Origin: JBEGQX01 sp041180805
GTDB lineage: Bacteria > Planctomycetota > Planctomycetia > Gemmatales > Gemmataceae
Direction: 5' to 3'
NCBI GenBank assembly: GCA_041180805.1
Contig: JBEGQX010000215.1
Coordinates: forward strand, 1 to 5,661
DNA length: 5,661 nucleotides
Made by a program: the position numbers and the translations under genes. Under the pieces are notes generated by a model. The model saw nothing but the letters and a program-made list of their open reading frames with translations, was not told the DNA's origin and did no database searches. Positions 1-5,363 of the stretch are shown here, piece after piece (within the stretch, counting starts at the first letter, position 1; the number at the start of each line of letters is the position of its first letter).

Positions 1-230
1 CCCGCTTGGGAAAGATTTTGGAATCGTACTTTCAAGCCATCCTTTTCGTAGCTGAAGTTGGCAATCGGTTTGGCGGGCCTGACCACCTTGTCCACCAGGG
101 GAGTCACATACATGGCGGCAGCACCAGAAAGCAAGCCGCCAATGGTCCCGATTACCATTTTGACCCAGCCTTTGAAGCGTTCTTTGGCCGTCTTGGTTGA
201 AGGTTGGTTGTTCGTTTCAGACATATTCAT
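1..230 (-). CDS. Membrane-anchored protein with N-terminal start of a PKD-like domain (partial)
   Basis: This reading frame is open from ATG at 230 to the left edge, giving the first 76 residues; the C-terminus lies outside the window. Residues 1-22 are polar and charged (presumed cytoplasmic). Residues about 23-43 form one hydrophobic Gly/Ala-rich segment (VKMVIGTIGGLLSGAAAMYV), likely a single transmembrane anchor. From residue 55 on, PIANFSYEKDGLKVRFQNLS reads like the opening strands of a PKD/immunoglobulin-like domain, which in full-length members continues to a W-D-F-G-D-G type motif. A second in-frame ATG at 224 has a GGGG tract (233-236) at a better distance (8 nt) than the ATG at 230, so the protein may start two residues later. 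An in-frame TGA at 255-257 limits the frame upstream. It lies 94 bp downstream of the reductase on the same strand. The function is unknown. The anchor is clear; the PKD assignment rests on about 20 residues. Confidence 0.6.
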   Translation of the reverse strand, partial: MNMSETNNQPSTKTAKERFKGWVKMVIGTIGGLLSGAAAMYVTPLVDKVVRPAKPIANFSYEKDGLKVRFQNLSQA

Positions 231-324
231 AGCCCCATGAAATCCTGAATCATTTCAAAGCCCGAGCATAACTCAAAGCATTGAAAAAAGTCGAGACAGA
301 TCAAACAAGGATGGGTAAAAGCGG

Positions 325-1341
325 TTATTTGGGTAAGAGTTCAAAAAGTTTATCGAGATGCTTGAAAGAACCTTTTTGGCGAGACGCAGATAGATTCTCG
401 ATGATATGTACACAGGTTTCGTTCCAAGGTGCCCTGAACCCGATTTGTTTGGCCAGTTCAACTAAATAACCGTTGTAATTTGCAATTTCGGTGACACCTT
501 TTTGAACATCGTGAAACATGGAGCAGTAAGTGTTCATTAAGGATGGTCTAAAAAAGGGAGCAAGCGTGTTACCCACCCAAGGGTTGGCAAGGATTCTTTG
601 AACAGTTGCCGGGTGGAATGGTCCTATGGTACCCAAAGGCTTTCCAGCTTGGTGCAGGATGTGGTAATTCTCTGCGAGAAGTTTGAAGAAGATTTGTCTT
701 AATGGGCCGGGTTTTAAAAGTTCGGAATTGGAAATACCGCCTGCGCTGGTGATGGGGCTGATTGCAGCGTTATACATCAGCTTTGTGTATTTGTAAGGTT
801 GAATCCACGGAACGATCTCTGTTAGCTGACCGGATTCCCTGAGTGTGTCGCGAAGGAAAATGGATTCTGCCCCAGGCAATCCGGGGTTTATTGGTCCGAG
901 ATGCAACTGGCCTTTGCGGGTGATTCTGGTCCTTGTGGTATCAGGTTCGCATTCGGATACGAACGAGGCAATTCCTTCTTCTTTTACCCCGGGGTGGGCG
1001 GAGAGTTGCCTATCGAAGCCATTCTGAATGGGGATGATTGGCGTATTTCCGGTCAAACGGGCCAGCACACTTTCATTGTGGTAGCATTTCACACAAAGAA
1101 GAATTAGGTCGGCAGAGCAGGGGTTCCATTCATCAAATGCGATGGTGGGAATTCGGATAGGGGCATGGTTATTGATGAACACCCCATGTTTGGCCGCAAA
1201 CATAACCTTTGCAAGATTGGACTCTACCAACATGACTGAAGTGTCTGCTCTGATTAGCCTGCCCGCCAAGGCAATGCCAATACCGCCTGCTCCGATGATA
1301 TGAATATGTTTTTTGGGAGGGTTCACAGGGGCTTTGCCCAT
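325..1341 (-). CDS. Ketopantoate reductase family (PanE/ApbA) NADPH-dependent oxidoreductase
   Basis: The 338-residue protein has the two-domain layout of 2-dehydropantoate 2-reductase, which makes pantoate for pantothenate/CoA in the cytoplasm. An N-terminal Rossmann fold carries GAGGIG at 17-22, VK at 84-85 and IQNG at 105-108. The C-terminal helical domain carries the presumed catalytic Lys187 (in YTKLMYNAA), Asn191, Ser274 and Glu285 (in VTEIANYNG). The family's second Asn, four residues after Asn191 (NPLT in typical members), is Ser195 here. It is somewhat longer than the E. coli enzyme (about 300 residues), with a basic C-terminal tail. The ATG at 1341 is chosen because AAGGA (1348-1352 in complement) precedes it by 6 nt; the in-frame TTG at 1347 abuts that site and is unlikely. 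No pantothenate gene is nearby, so the substrate could be another 2-oxo acid. The family is secure; the exact substrate is not. Confidence 0.88.
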   Translation of the reverse strand: MGKAPVNPPKKHIHIIGAGGIGIALAGRLIRADTSVMLVESNLAKVMFAAKHGVFINNHAPIRIPTIAFDEWNPCSADLILLCVKCYHNESVLARLTGNTPIIPIQNGFDRQLSAHPGVKEEGIASFVSECEPDTTRTRITRKGQLHLGPINPGLPGAESIFLRDTLRESGQLTEIVPWIQPYKYTKLMYNAAISPITSAGGISNSELLKPGPLRQIFFKLLAENYHILHQAGKPLGTIGPFHPATVQRILANPWVGNTLAPFFRPSLMNTYCSMFHDVQKGVTEIANYNGYLVELAKQIGFRAPWNETCVHIIENLSASRQKGSFKHLDKLFELLPK

Positions 1342-1347
1342 TTGCAA

Positions 1348-1352
1348 TCCTT
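1348..1352 (-). promoter_or_regulatory. Ribosome binding site deciding the reductase start
   Basis: On the minus strand this reads AAGGA, 6 nt before ATG at 1341. A TTG codon at 1347 is in frame and would lengthen the protein by two residues, but it directly abuts the AAGGA, leaving no spacer. This favours the ATG. Confidence 0.6.
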
Positions 1353-1363
1353 GCTTTTTTACT

Positions 1364-1395
1364 GTTCCTAGAAGGCTAAGTTCCTAGAATTCTAA
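1364..1395. repeat. Two-copy 16-bp imperfect tandem repeat in divergent promoter region
   Basis: GTTCCTAGAAGGCTAA (1364-1379) is followed directly by GTTCCTAGAATTCTAA (1380-1395). The copies match at 14 of 16 positions, differing only GG versus TT. The second copy contains the perfect 10-bp palindrome TAGAATTCTA (1385-1394). It lies in the 103-bp gap between the divergent reductase and FabZ-like genes, where promoters for both should sit. It could be a paired operator for a regulator binding two turns of helix, or a chance local duplication. The repeat is certain; a regulatory role is only inferred. Confidence 0.5.
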
Positions 1396-1444
1396 CAAGA
1401 AATGACCGGAATCTTTAGAATCCCCCATTCCTGCAGGTATTAGC

Positions 1445-1936
1445 ATGCCTCCCGAAGCAATCATAGATTACACCGAGATGGATTTTAATCGCATTGTTGC
1501 CGGGCCAGAGGAAATCCGCAAGCTGAACCCCCAGCGTTTTGAAATGGAACATCTGGATGGCATTGTTCATTTAGATACCGAAAATCACATAGTCGTCGGT
1601 TACAAGGATGTGCGTCATGATGAATTTTGGGTTCGTGGGCACATGCCTGGTTACCCGATTCTTCCAGGCGTAATCATGTGCGAGTGTGCCGCCCAACTGT
1701 GTTCTTTTTATGTGTGTCACCTTGGAATGAACAATGGTGATTTTGTTGGTTTCTTTGGGTTGGAAAACACCCGGTTTCGATCTGTGGTTAAACCCGGTGA
1801 CAGATTGGTACTGCTGGGTAAGCCCATTAAATTGCATCGCCGACAGACTATTTTCAATGTTCAGGGCTTTGTTGATAAAACCATGGCTTTCCATTGCGAC
1901 GTCATCGGAGTTCCCCTTACCAAGATCAATAATTGA
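1445..1936 (+). CDS. FabZ-type (3R)-hydroxyacyl-ACP dehydratase, hot-dog fold
   Basis: This 163-residue protein belongs to the FabZ/FabA hot-dog dehydratases, which remove water from 3-hydroxyacyl-ACP in cytoplasmic fatty acid synthesis. The active-site stretch is at 62-84: His66 in RGHMPGYPILPG and Glu80 in CECAAQ, 14 residues apart as in FabZ. FFGLENTRFRSVVKPGD (103-119) matches the usual strand before the conserved P-G-D turn. The approximately 50 residues before the active-site region are only slightly longer than usual. The ATG at 1445 has a modest CAGGT (1434-1438) upstream. trmB starts 12 bp after the stop, so the two are probably cotranscribed. No other fatty-acid gene is present, so this could be a second dehydratase or one serving a special acyl chain (lipid A-like, polyketide or other) rather than the main FabZ. 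The fold and catalytic pair are clear; the pathway is uncertain. Confidence 0.85.
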   Translation: MPPEAIIDYTEMDFNRIVAGPEEIRKLNPQRFEMEHLDGIVHLDTENHIVVGYKDVRHDEFWVRGHMPGYPILPGVIMCECAAQLCSFYVCHLGMNNGDFVGFFGLENTRFRSVVKPGDRLVLLGKPIKLHRRQTIFNVQGFVDKTMAFHCDVIGVPLTKINN

Positions 1937-1948
1937 TTTCCCGCAGCC

Positions 1949-2584
1949 ATGAGAAAAGCAAAACGCCTGTCTTTGGAAGAATTGGCGCCCGTAACAGCAA
2001 ATCTGCCAGAGCCACCAGTCCAGATTGATTGGAAAGCCACGTTTGGTAACGAGAACCCTGTTGAGATGGAAATAGGGTTTGGCAAAGGTTGGTTCCTTTT
2101 GAATGCAACCCAAGCCAATCCCGGAATTAATTATTTTGGTGTCGAAATCGTCCGCAAGTATCAGCTTTTTACAGCAACCCGACTCGCTAAAAGAAATCTT
2201 AACAATGTAAAGGTTGCCTGTGGCGATGCCAAGAAGTTTGTGGAAAGTGGCATTCCCCACGGAAGTCTGGATAAGGTTCATATATTTTTCCCCGACCCTT
2301 GGTGGAAAAGCAGGCACCAGAAGCGAAAGCTTTTTTGCCCAGTTTTTGTTCAAAACCTTCCCTCGGTTGTGAAGCCGGGTGGAATTATCTATATTGCCAC
2401 CGATGTCCCGGAATATTTTGTAGATATCACTGCACTTTTTCAGGAAAAACATCCTTCTTTGAAGGCCGAGGAATGGGGAGAAGGAAGCCCTCTTTCTGTG
2501 GTTCCAGAGCATTTAACCAATTTCGAGAAGAAATTTGTCAGCCAGGGCAAGCCCATTCACCGGGTTTGTTATCGCAAGTTATAA
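1949..2584 (+). CDS. trmB: tRNA (guanine-N7-)-methyltransferase TrmB
   Basis: TrmB uses S-adenosylmethionine to methylate N7 of G46 in the variable loop of many tRNAs. The 211-residue protein shows the class I methyltransferase motif I, EMEIGFGKG (39-47), then GVEIVRKY (64-71), ACGDA (90-94) and the family signature IFFPDPWWKSRHQKRK (112-127). These are followed by TDVPEYF (151-157) and the C-terminal TNFEKKFVSQG (190-200). The acidic residues Glu41, Glu66, Asp93 and Asp116 keep the spacing of the SAM-binding and catalytic set of E. coli TrmB. The N-terminus is short, lacking the extension of E. coli TrmB. No clear Shine-Dalgarno precedes ATG 1949; with only 12 bp after the dehydratase stop, translation may be coupled. 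Full length and apparently intact. Confidence 0.96.
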   Translation: MRKAKRLSLEELAPVTANLPEPPVQIDWKATFGNENPVEMEIGFGKGWFLLNATQANPGINYFGVEIVRKYQLFTATRLAKRNLNNVKVACGDAKKFVESGIPHGSLDKVHIFFPDPWWKSRHQKRKLFCPVFVQNLPSVVKPGGIIYIATDVPEYFVDITALFQEKHPSLKAEEWGEGSPLSVVPEHLTNFEKKFVSQGKPIHRVCYRKL

Positions 2585-2703
2585 GCTGGTCAAAGTTTGG
2601 GGCCGTTGCCAGTTCTGACGATTTTGCGATCAAACCTCAAGTCGCCTTCAGGTTAAGCCGATGAAAGATGGGATGACTTTGCCTAATAGTCCGTGGAGAC
2701 CCT

Positions 2704-3624
2704 ATGGCCAGCGAAGGCCTTCAAGATATCCGCCTGTTTCCCTCCAGCCCAGACCCAAGGCTTTATTATCCTGCCACCACGCATGAAAAAGCCTTGGCAA
2801 AACTTATTCACAGTTTGGAGATGGGTGAACCGTTTGCTTTGATCGCCGGTGAAGCGGGAATGGGAAAAACATTGCTAGCCCAAGTCTTGCTGGATCGTCT
2901 TGAAAATCGTTCCGGAGTACTATTTTTGCCTCATGGCAGGTTTGAATCGTGCGAGGGTTTGTTGAAAACCCTGCTTTTTGACTTGGGCGTTCAAACCAGC
3001 GCCTCCACCATTTCTGACCTTCGCCTTGAATTAACCGGATTTTTACTGGAACAAGCCAGCGAAAGTGGTCCCGGGCTGGTGATTCAGGATGAAAGCCATT
3101 TGCTAGGCACTGAAATTCTTGAGGAATACCGGATTCTCGGAAACCTGGAAACAGGTTTGGGCAGAGCTGTGCAGACCGTATTCCTTGGTTGCCCAAAAGT
3201 GCTTGAGACCATCCAGGATCCGATTTTGGTTTCTTTGAGGCAAAGATTGGTAGTTTGCCCTCCATTACAGAAACTGGATGATTTTGAGGCAGCGGATTAT
3301 TTGCTTCACCATGGCAGAATCCGTCTGGGGGTTGGAAATTACTTTTCCGAAGAAGCCATGGAGTGCATAGTGCGCTTTTCCGGCGGAGTTCCAAGGCTTT
3401 TAAATCAGGCCGCCCAACTTGCACATGAATATAGGATTGCCCTTGAATGCGACCGTAACAAAGTAGGCAGGGAATCAGCCCTGCGTGCGATTGAGGACCT
3501 TAAAAGTCCTTGGGGCCACTTGGGCTTTTTTCAGCGTAATTCGGGAAACGCAATGAACACGGAAGGCTTATCCCAGCCTGATATTTGTGTGTTAGCACAA
3601 AACAGATTTGGTTTGTCGGCATGA
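2704..3624 (+). CDS. ExeA/GspA-type AAA ATPase
   Basis: This 306-residue protein resembles the ATPase domain of ExeA/GspA and of the ATPase found with exosortase/exopolysaccharide loci. The family opening is present at 14-30 (SSPDPRLYYPATTHEKA). Walker A is GEAGMGKT (49-56), Walker B is GLVIQDE (124-130) followed by SHLL, a sensor-like strand FLGCPKVLETI is at 160-170, and the arginine-bearing SLRQRL is at 177-182. The C-terminal winged or lid part contains FSGGVPRLLNQAAQLA (225-240). All ATP-binding and hydrolysis motifs look intact. No transmembrane segment or peptidoglycan-binding domain is seen, so it is probably cytoplasmic. Residues after about 270 form a tail without recognisable similarity. 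GGAG (2695-2698) lies 5 nt before ATG 2704. The next gene starts 32 bp downstream. It likely works with that gene, perhaps in polysaccharide or envelope export; the role is inferred. Confidence 0.85.
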   Translation: MASEGLQDIRLFPSSPDPRLYYPATTHEKALAKLIHSLEMGEPFALIAGEAGMGKTLLAQVLLDRLENRSGVLFLPHGRFESCEGLLKTLLFDLGVQTSASTISDLRLELTGFLLEQASESGPGLVIQDESHLLGTEILEEYRILGNLETGLGRAVQTVFLGCPKVLETIQDPILVSLRQRLVVCPPLQKLDDFEAADYLLHHGRIRLGVGNYFSEEAMECIVRFSGGVPRLLNQAAQLAHEYRIALECDRNKVGRESALRAIEDLKSPWGHLGFFQRNSGNAMNTEGLSQPDICVLAQNRFGLSA

Positions 3625-3642
3625 GAAAGCCAGCGAACGGAA

Positions 3643-3647
3643 GAGGA
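3643..3647 (+). promoter_or_regulatory. Ribosome binding site deciding the start of the BY-kinase-like gene
   Basis: GAGGA within AAGAGGAAGA lies 9 nt before ATG 3657. An upstream in-frame ATG at 3621 overlaps the previous gene's stop (ATGA) but has no comparable site. Starting at 3657 also puts MARIFEAL at the N-terminus, the usual opening of stand-alone BY-kinase-like proteins. Confidence 0.6.
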
Positions 3648-3656
3648 AGACAGAAA

Positions 3657-4550
3657 ATGGCAAGAATATTTGAAGCATTGGGGCCAAAGGGAAACTCCAA
3701 GCCATCGAGAAAAGCCAAAAAGCCTCAACCGGTGGAAAATAACCTGCCCGAAAAAACTTCAGAGCCTGTCGTTTCCTTCATTGAAGTGGGAGTGGGCGGC
3801 ATTCTGGATGCTTCCCCAGATGTATTAAAGTTTGTTCAAGCTGATTTGCATCCGGAAGTGAAAGTGAAGCCTGAAGAATCTGTTGTGAAAACAGAGGTTG
3901 TTGAAGAAAAATCCCAATTATTGCCAATTCGAAGTACTGAAGATGATTTTCGTGATTTGATGGGGGAATTGGTTGCTGGATTCCCTGTTCGTAAAGAAGG
4001 GATCCTTATGTTTGTGACTCCACCCAGTGTTTACTTGGGTGAATCTTTATTAAGACTTGCTGAAAAAGCGGCCACTTGGGGCGAGGCTGTGCTGGTGGAT
4101 AGCAGGGATCGCGGCGCCGAGATTACTAAAATTCTTGGGCTTGAGAGCCATTTGGGCTGGAACGAACTTATTTCTGGAAAAGCCGAACTTGAGAATGTCC
4201 TTGTAAGTTCGGGGATTTCTGGCCTGAAAATAATTCCATCTGGCAACGTGAAGGTTAAAAAAGACAAAGGACCCCGCCTGATCACCCGTTCACCTAGAAC
4301 TATTGTTCGGGATATTCGCAGGGAATTCCCCATGGTTATGCTGGACGGCGGAACGTGGAATGAGGAACCGGGAACACTAAGCTTGGCCCGGGAAAGTGAT
4401 GGAGTTTGTATTTTGGTGCCGGAAGCCAAGGCGGGATCCACTTCGGTCGACGAATTAATTGGTCGAGTTGAGGATTCGGGAAGCCGATTAGCTGGAGTGC
4501 TTGTTTTACCAAGTCAGGAAAGAGGATCTTTCCGCCGAAAAGCGGCCTGA
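3657..4550 (+). CDS. Degenerate BY-kinase/ParA-like P-loop protein (pseudokinase candidate)
   Basis: The 297-residue protein follows the layout of CpsD/CapB-type bacterial tyrosine kinases. It opens with MARIFEAL (1-8), then a Pro/Lys/Glu-rich linker (about 11-90), a pre-P-loop helix DDFRDLMGEL (96-105), and a P-loop domain. VTPPSVYLGESLLRLAEKA (120-138) occupies the Walker A position but lacks the G-K-S/T. VLVDSRDRG (145-153) replaces the Walker A' D-x-D. HLGWNELISGKAELENVL (165-182) and LKIIPSGN (190-197) match the kinase core, and VMLDGGT (227-233) replaces Walker B. The protein holds a single tyrosine (126) and no C-terminal tyrosine cluster. ATP binding and autophosphorylation are therefore unlikely. 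The frame is intact over 297 codons, so it is not an obvious pseudogene. It may be a structural or regulatory partner of the upstream ATPase. Fold assignment is fairly sure; function is unknown. Confidence 0.75.
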   Translation: MARIFEALGPKGNSKPSRKAKKPQPVENNLPEKTSEPVVSFIEVGVGGILDASPDVLKFVQADLHPEVKVKPEESVVKTEVVEEKSQLLPIRSTEDDFRDLMGELVAGFPVRKEGILMFVTPPSVYLGESLLRLAEKAATWGEAVLVDSRDRGAEITKILGLESHLGWNELISGKAELENVLVSSGISGLKIIPSGNVKVKKDKGPRLITRSPRTIVRDIRREFPMVMLDGGTWNEEPGTLSLARESDGVCILVPEAKAGSTSVDELIGRVEDSGSRLAGVLVLPSQERGSFRRKAA

Positions 4551-4572
4551 TGCCCCAAAAATCGGGTTTTTT
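4544..4572 (+). terminator. Weak Rho-independent terminator-like hairpin
   Basis: GGCCTGAT (4544-4551) can pair with ATCGGGTT (4561-4568) around a 9-nt loop, with five Watson-Crick and three G-T(U) pairs, followed by TTTT (4569-4572). It overlaps the stop codon of the BY-kinase-like gene and would separate that unit from rplY. The stem is weak, so termination may be partial. Confidence 0.4.
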
Positions 4573-4584
4573 CCATTCGGACTA

Positions 4585-4682
4585 TTGCTCCTGAGCCATT
4601 TCTTCACGATAATATCCGTTCTGATGAAGAAAACTTTGTAAAAGCTCATCAAAAGTGGGTTTTTATTGGCATTTTAGGTGAT
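4585..4682 (+). promoter_or_regulatory. Candidate promoter and ribosome binding site of rplY
   Basis: This lies in the 135-bp gap before rplY. A possible -10 box TAATAT (4610-4615) has a poor -35 candidate TTGCTC (4585-4590) with a long 19-bp spacer, which would leave a leader of roughly 60 nt. The ribosome site AGGTGAT (4676-4682) is a strong match to the 3' end of 16S rRNA just before ATG 4686. The ribosome site is convincing; the promoter is speculative, since planctomycete promoters often depart from the consensus. Confidence 0.35.
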
Positions 4683-4685
4683 CTC

Positions 4686-5327
4686 ATGGCTCATACAGTA
4701 AAGCTTGTTGCAAAATCACGTTCCGGTAACGGTTCCAAAGAATCCAAAAAAATCCGCAAGACTGGTAATATTCCGGGTGTGGTTTATGGTCACAAGGAAA
4801 AGCCGGTAAGCATTTCCACCGCTCACGAAGACCTTTTCAAGGCCGTAAAGCAAGGTGTTCGCCTTGTTGACCTTGAAACCGATGGCAAGGTGGAGAAGGC
4901 GCTCATTCGTGAAGTTCAGTGGGATTATTTGGGTAATGACCTGATTCATGTTGATTTTTCCCGCGTAAGTGCGGATGAAAAAATTCATATTACAGTTCCT
5001 GTGGAAATGCGTGGAACCGCTCCTGGGGTGCTTTCAGGCGGTATTCTCGATATTCCAATGCACAAGGTTCATATTGAATGCCTTGCAATTAATATTCCCG
5101 ATAGCATTCGTGTGAATGTTGCCGAATTGCAGATTGGCGGAGCCATTCATGTGAGAGAATTGGTTTTGCCTGAAGGTGTAAGGGTTTTGGATGACGCTGA
5201 TGCGGTTGTAGTGCATGTGCTGGAGAAGAAGGCAGATGTTGCTGCTGTTCCTGGTTCCGAAGAAGGTGCTGCGAACGAACCCGAGGTTATCAAGAAACCC
5301 AAGCCAGTTGCTGAAGAAGAGGAATAA
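4686..5327 (+). CDS. rplY: 50S ribosomal protein L25 (TL5/Ctc form)
   Basis: L25 binds 5S rRNA in the central protuberance of the large ribosomal subunit; the long two-domain form is called TL5 or Ctc (general stress protein). The 213-residue protein has the N-terminal 5S-binding domain (about 1-92), with KKIRKTGNIPGVVYG (21-35) and the IREVQWDYLGNDLIHVDF (74-91) signature. A second beta domain follows (about 97-180), with VPVEMRGTAPGVLSGGIL (104-121) and LVLPEGVRVLDDADAVVVHV (159-178). The tail (181-213) is low complexity and rich in Glu, Ala, Lys and Pro, as is common in this form. ATG 4686 is set by the strong AGGTGAT just upstream. pth begins 36 bp after the stop, and the rplY-pth order is widely conserved, supporting cotranscription. 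Confidence 0.96.
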   Translation: MAHTVKLVAKSRSGNGSKESKKIRKTGNIPGVVYGHKEKPVSISTAHEDLFKAVKQGVRLVDLETDGKVEKALIREVQWDYLGNDLIHVDFSRVSADEKIHITVPVEMRGTAPGVLSGGILDIPMHKVHIECLAINIPDSIRVNVAELQIGGAIHVRELVLPEGVRVLDDADAVVVHVLEKKADVAAVPGSEEGAANEPEVIKKPKPVAEEEE

Positions 5328-5363
5328 GCTGGTTGCTAACCGGGTGCTTGGCATGAGGGTGGC
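5328..5363 (+). promoter_or_regulatory. rplY-pth intergenic leader with hairpin, start-codon duplication and 4-codon mini-ORF
   Basis: CTGGTT (5329-5334) can pair with AACCGG (5338-5343) over a 3-nt loop. Next, TGGCATGAGGG (5349-5359) is duplicated as TGGCATGAAGG (5360-5370), matching 10 of 11. The first copy's ATG (5353) opens a frame reading Met-Arg-Val-Ala-stop; its TGA (5365-5367) overlaps the pth ATG (5364). GGTG (5343-5346) could serve the mini-ORF, and GAGGGTGG (5355-5362) serves pth. The elements are visible directly; regulation is inferred. Confidence 0.35.

Noticed and set aside
1571..2512. Long minus-strand open frame of about 313 codons opposite the dehydratase and trmB genes
   Set aside because: It spans two clearly real plus-strand genes, and its translation has no recognisable motifs and an uneven, Cys/Trp-rich composition typical of antisense shadows.
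2581..2590. ATAAGCTGGT at the trmB stop, repeated at the rplY stop (5324-5333)
   Set aside because: A 10-nt match in a window of this size is expected by chance and no structure is shared beyond it.
2647..2664. An 18-nt stretch that recurs with one mismatch at 5533-5550 inside pth (shared GGTTAAGCCGATGA)
   Set aside because: It is a little longer than expected by chance, but one copy is ordinary pth coding sequence (LVKPM) and the other is in the trmB-ATPase gap with no further pth similarity. Most likely coincidental.
2585..2703. Possible terminator or small RNA in the trmB-ATPase gap
   Set aside because: Only a 6-bp AGCTGG/CCAGTT pairing with a wide loop and no U-tract could be found. Nothing else stands out apart from the ribosome site GGAG at 2695.
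2804..3424. Minus-strand open frame of about 206 codons opposite the ExeA-type ATPase
   Set aside because: It overlaps the Walker A to Walker B part of a well-supported gene, and no domain or plausible start is visible.
3585..3656. Longer start (TTG 3585 or ATG 3621) for the BY-kinase-like gene
   Set aside because: The ATG at 3621 overlaps the previous stop as ATGA, which can signal coupling. However, GAGGA lies before ATG 3657 and the family-type MARIFEAL opening begins there, so the extra residues are probably untranslated.
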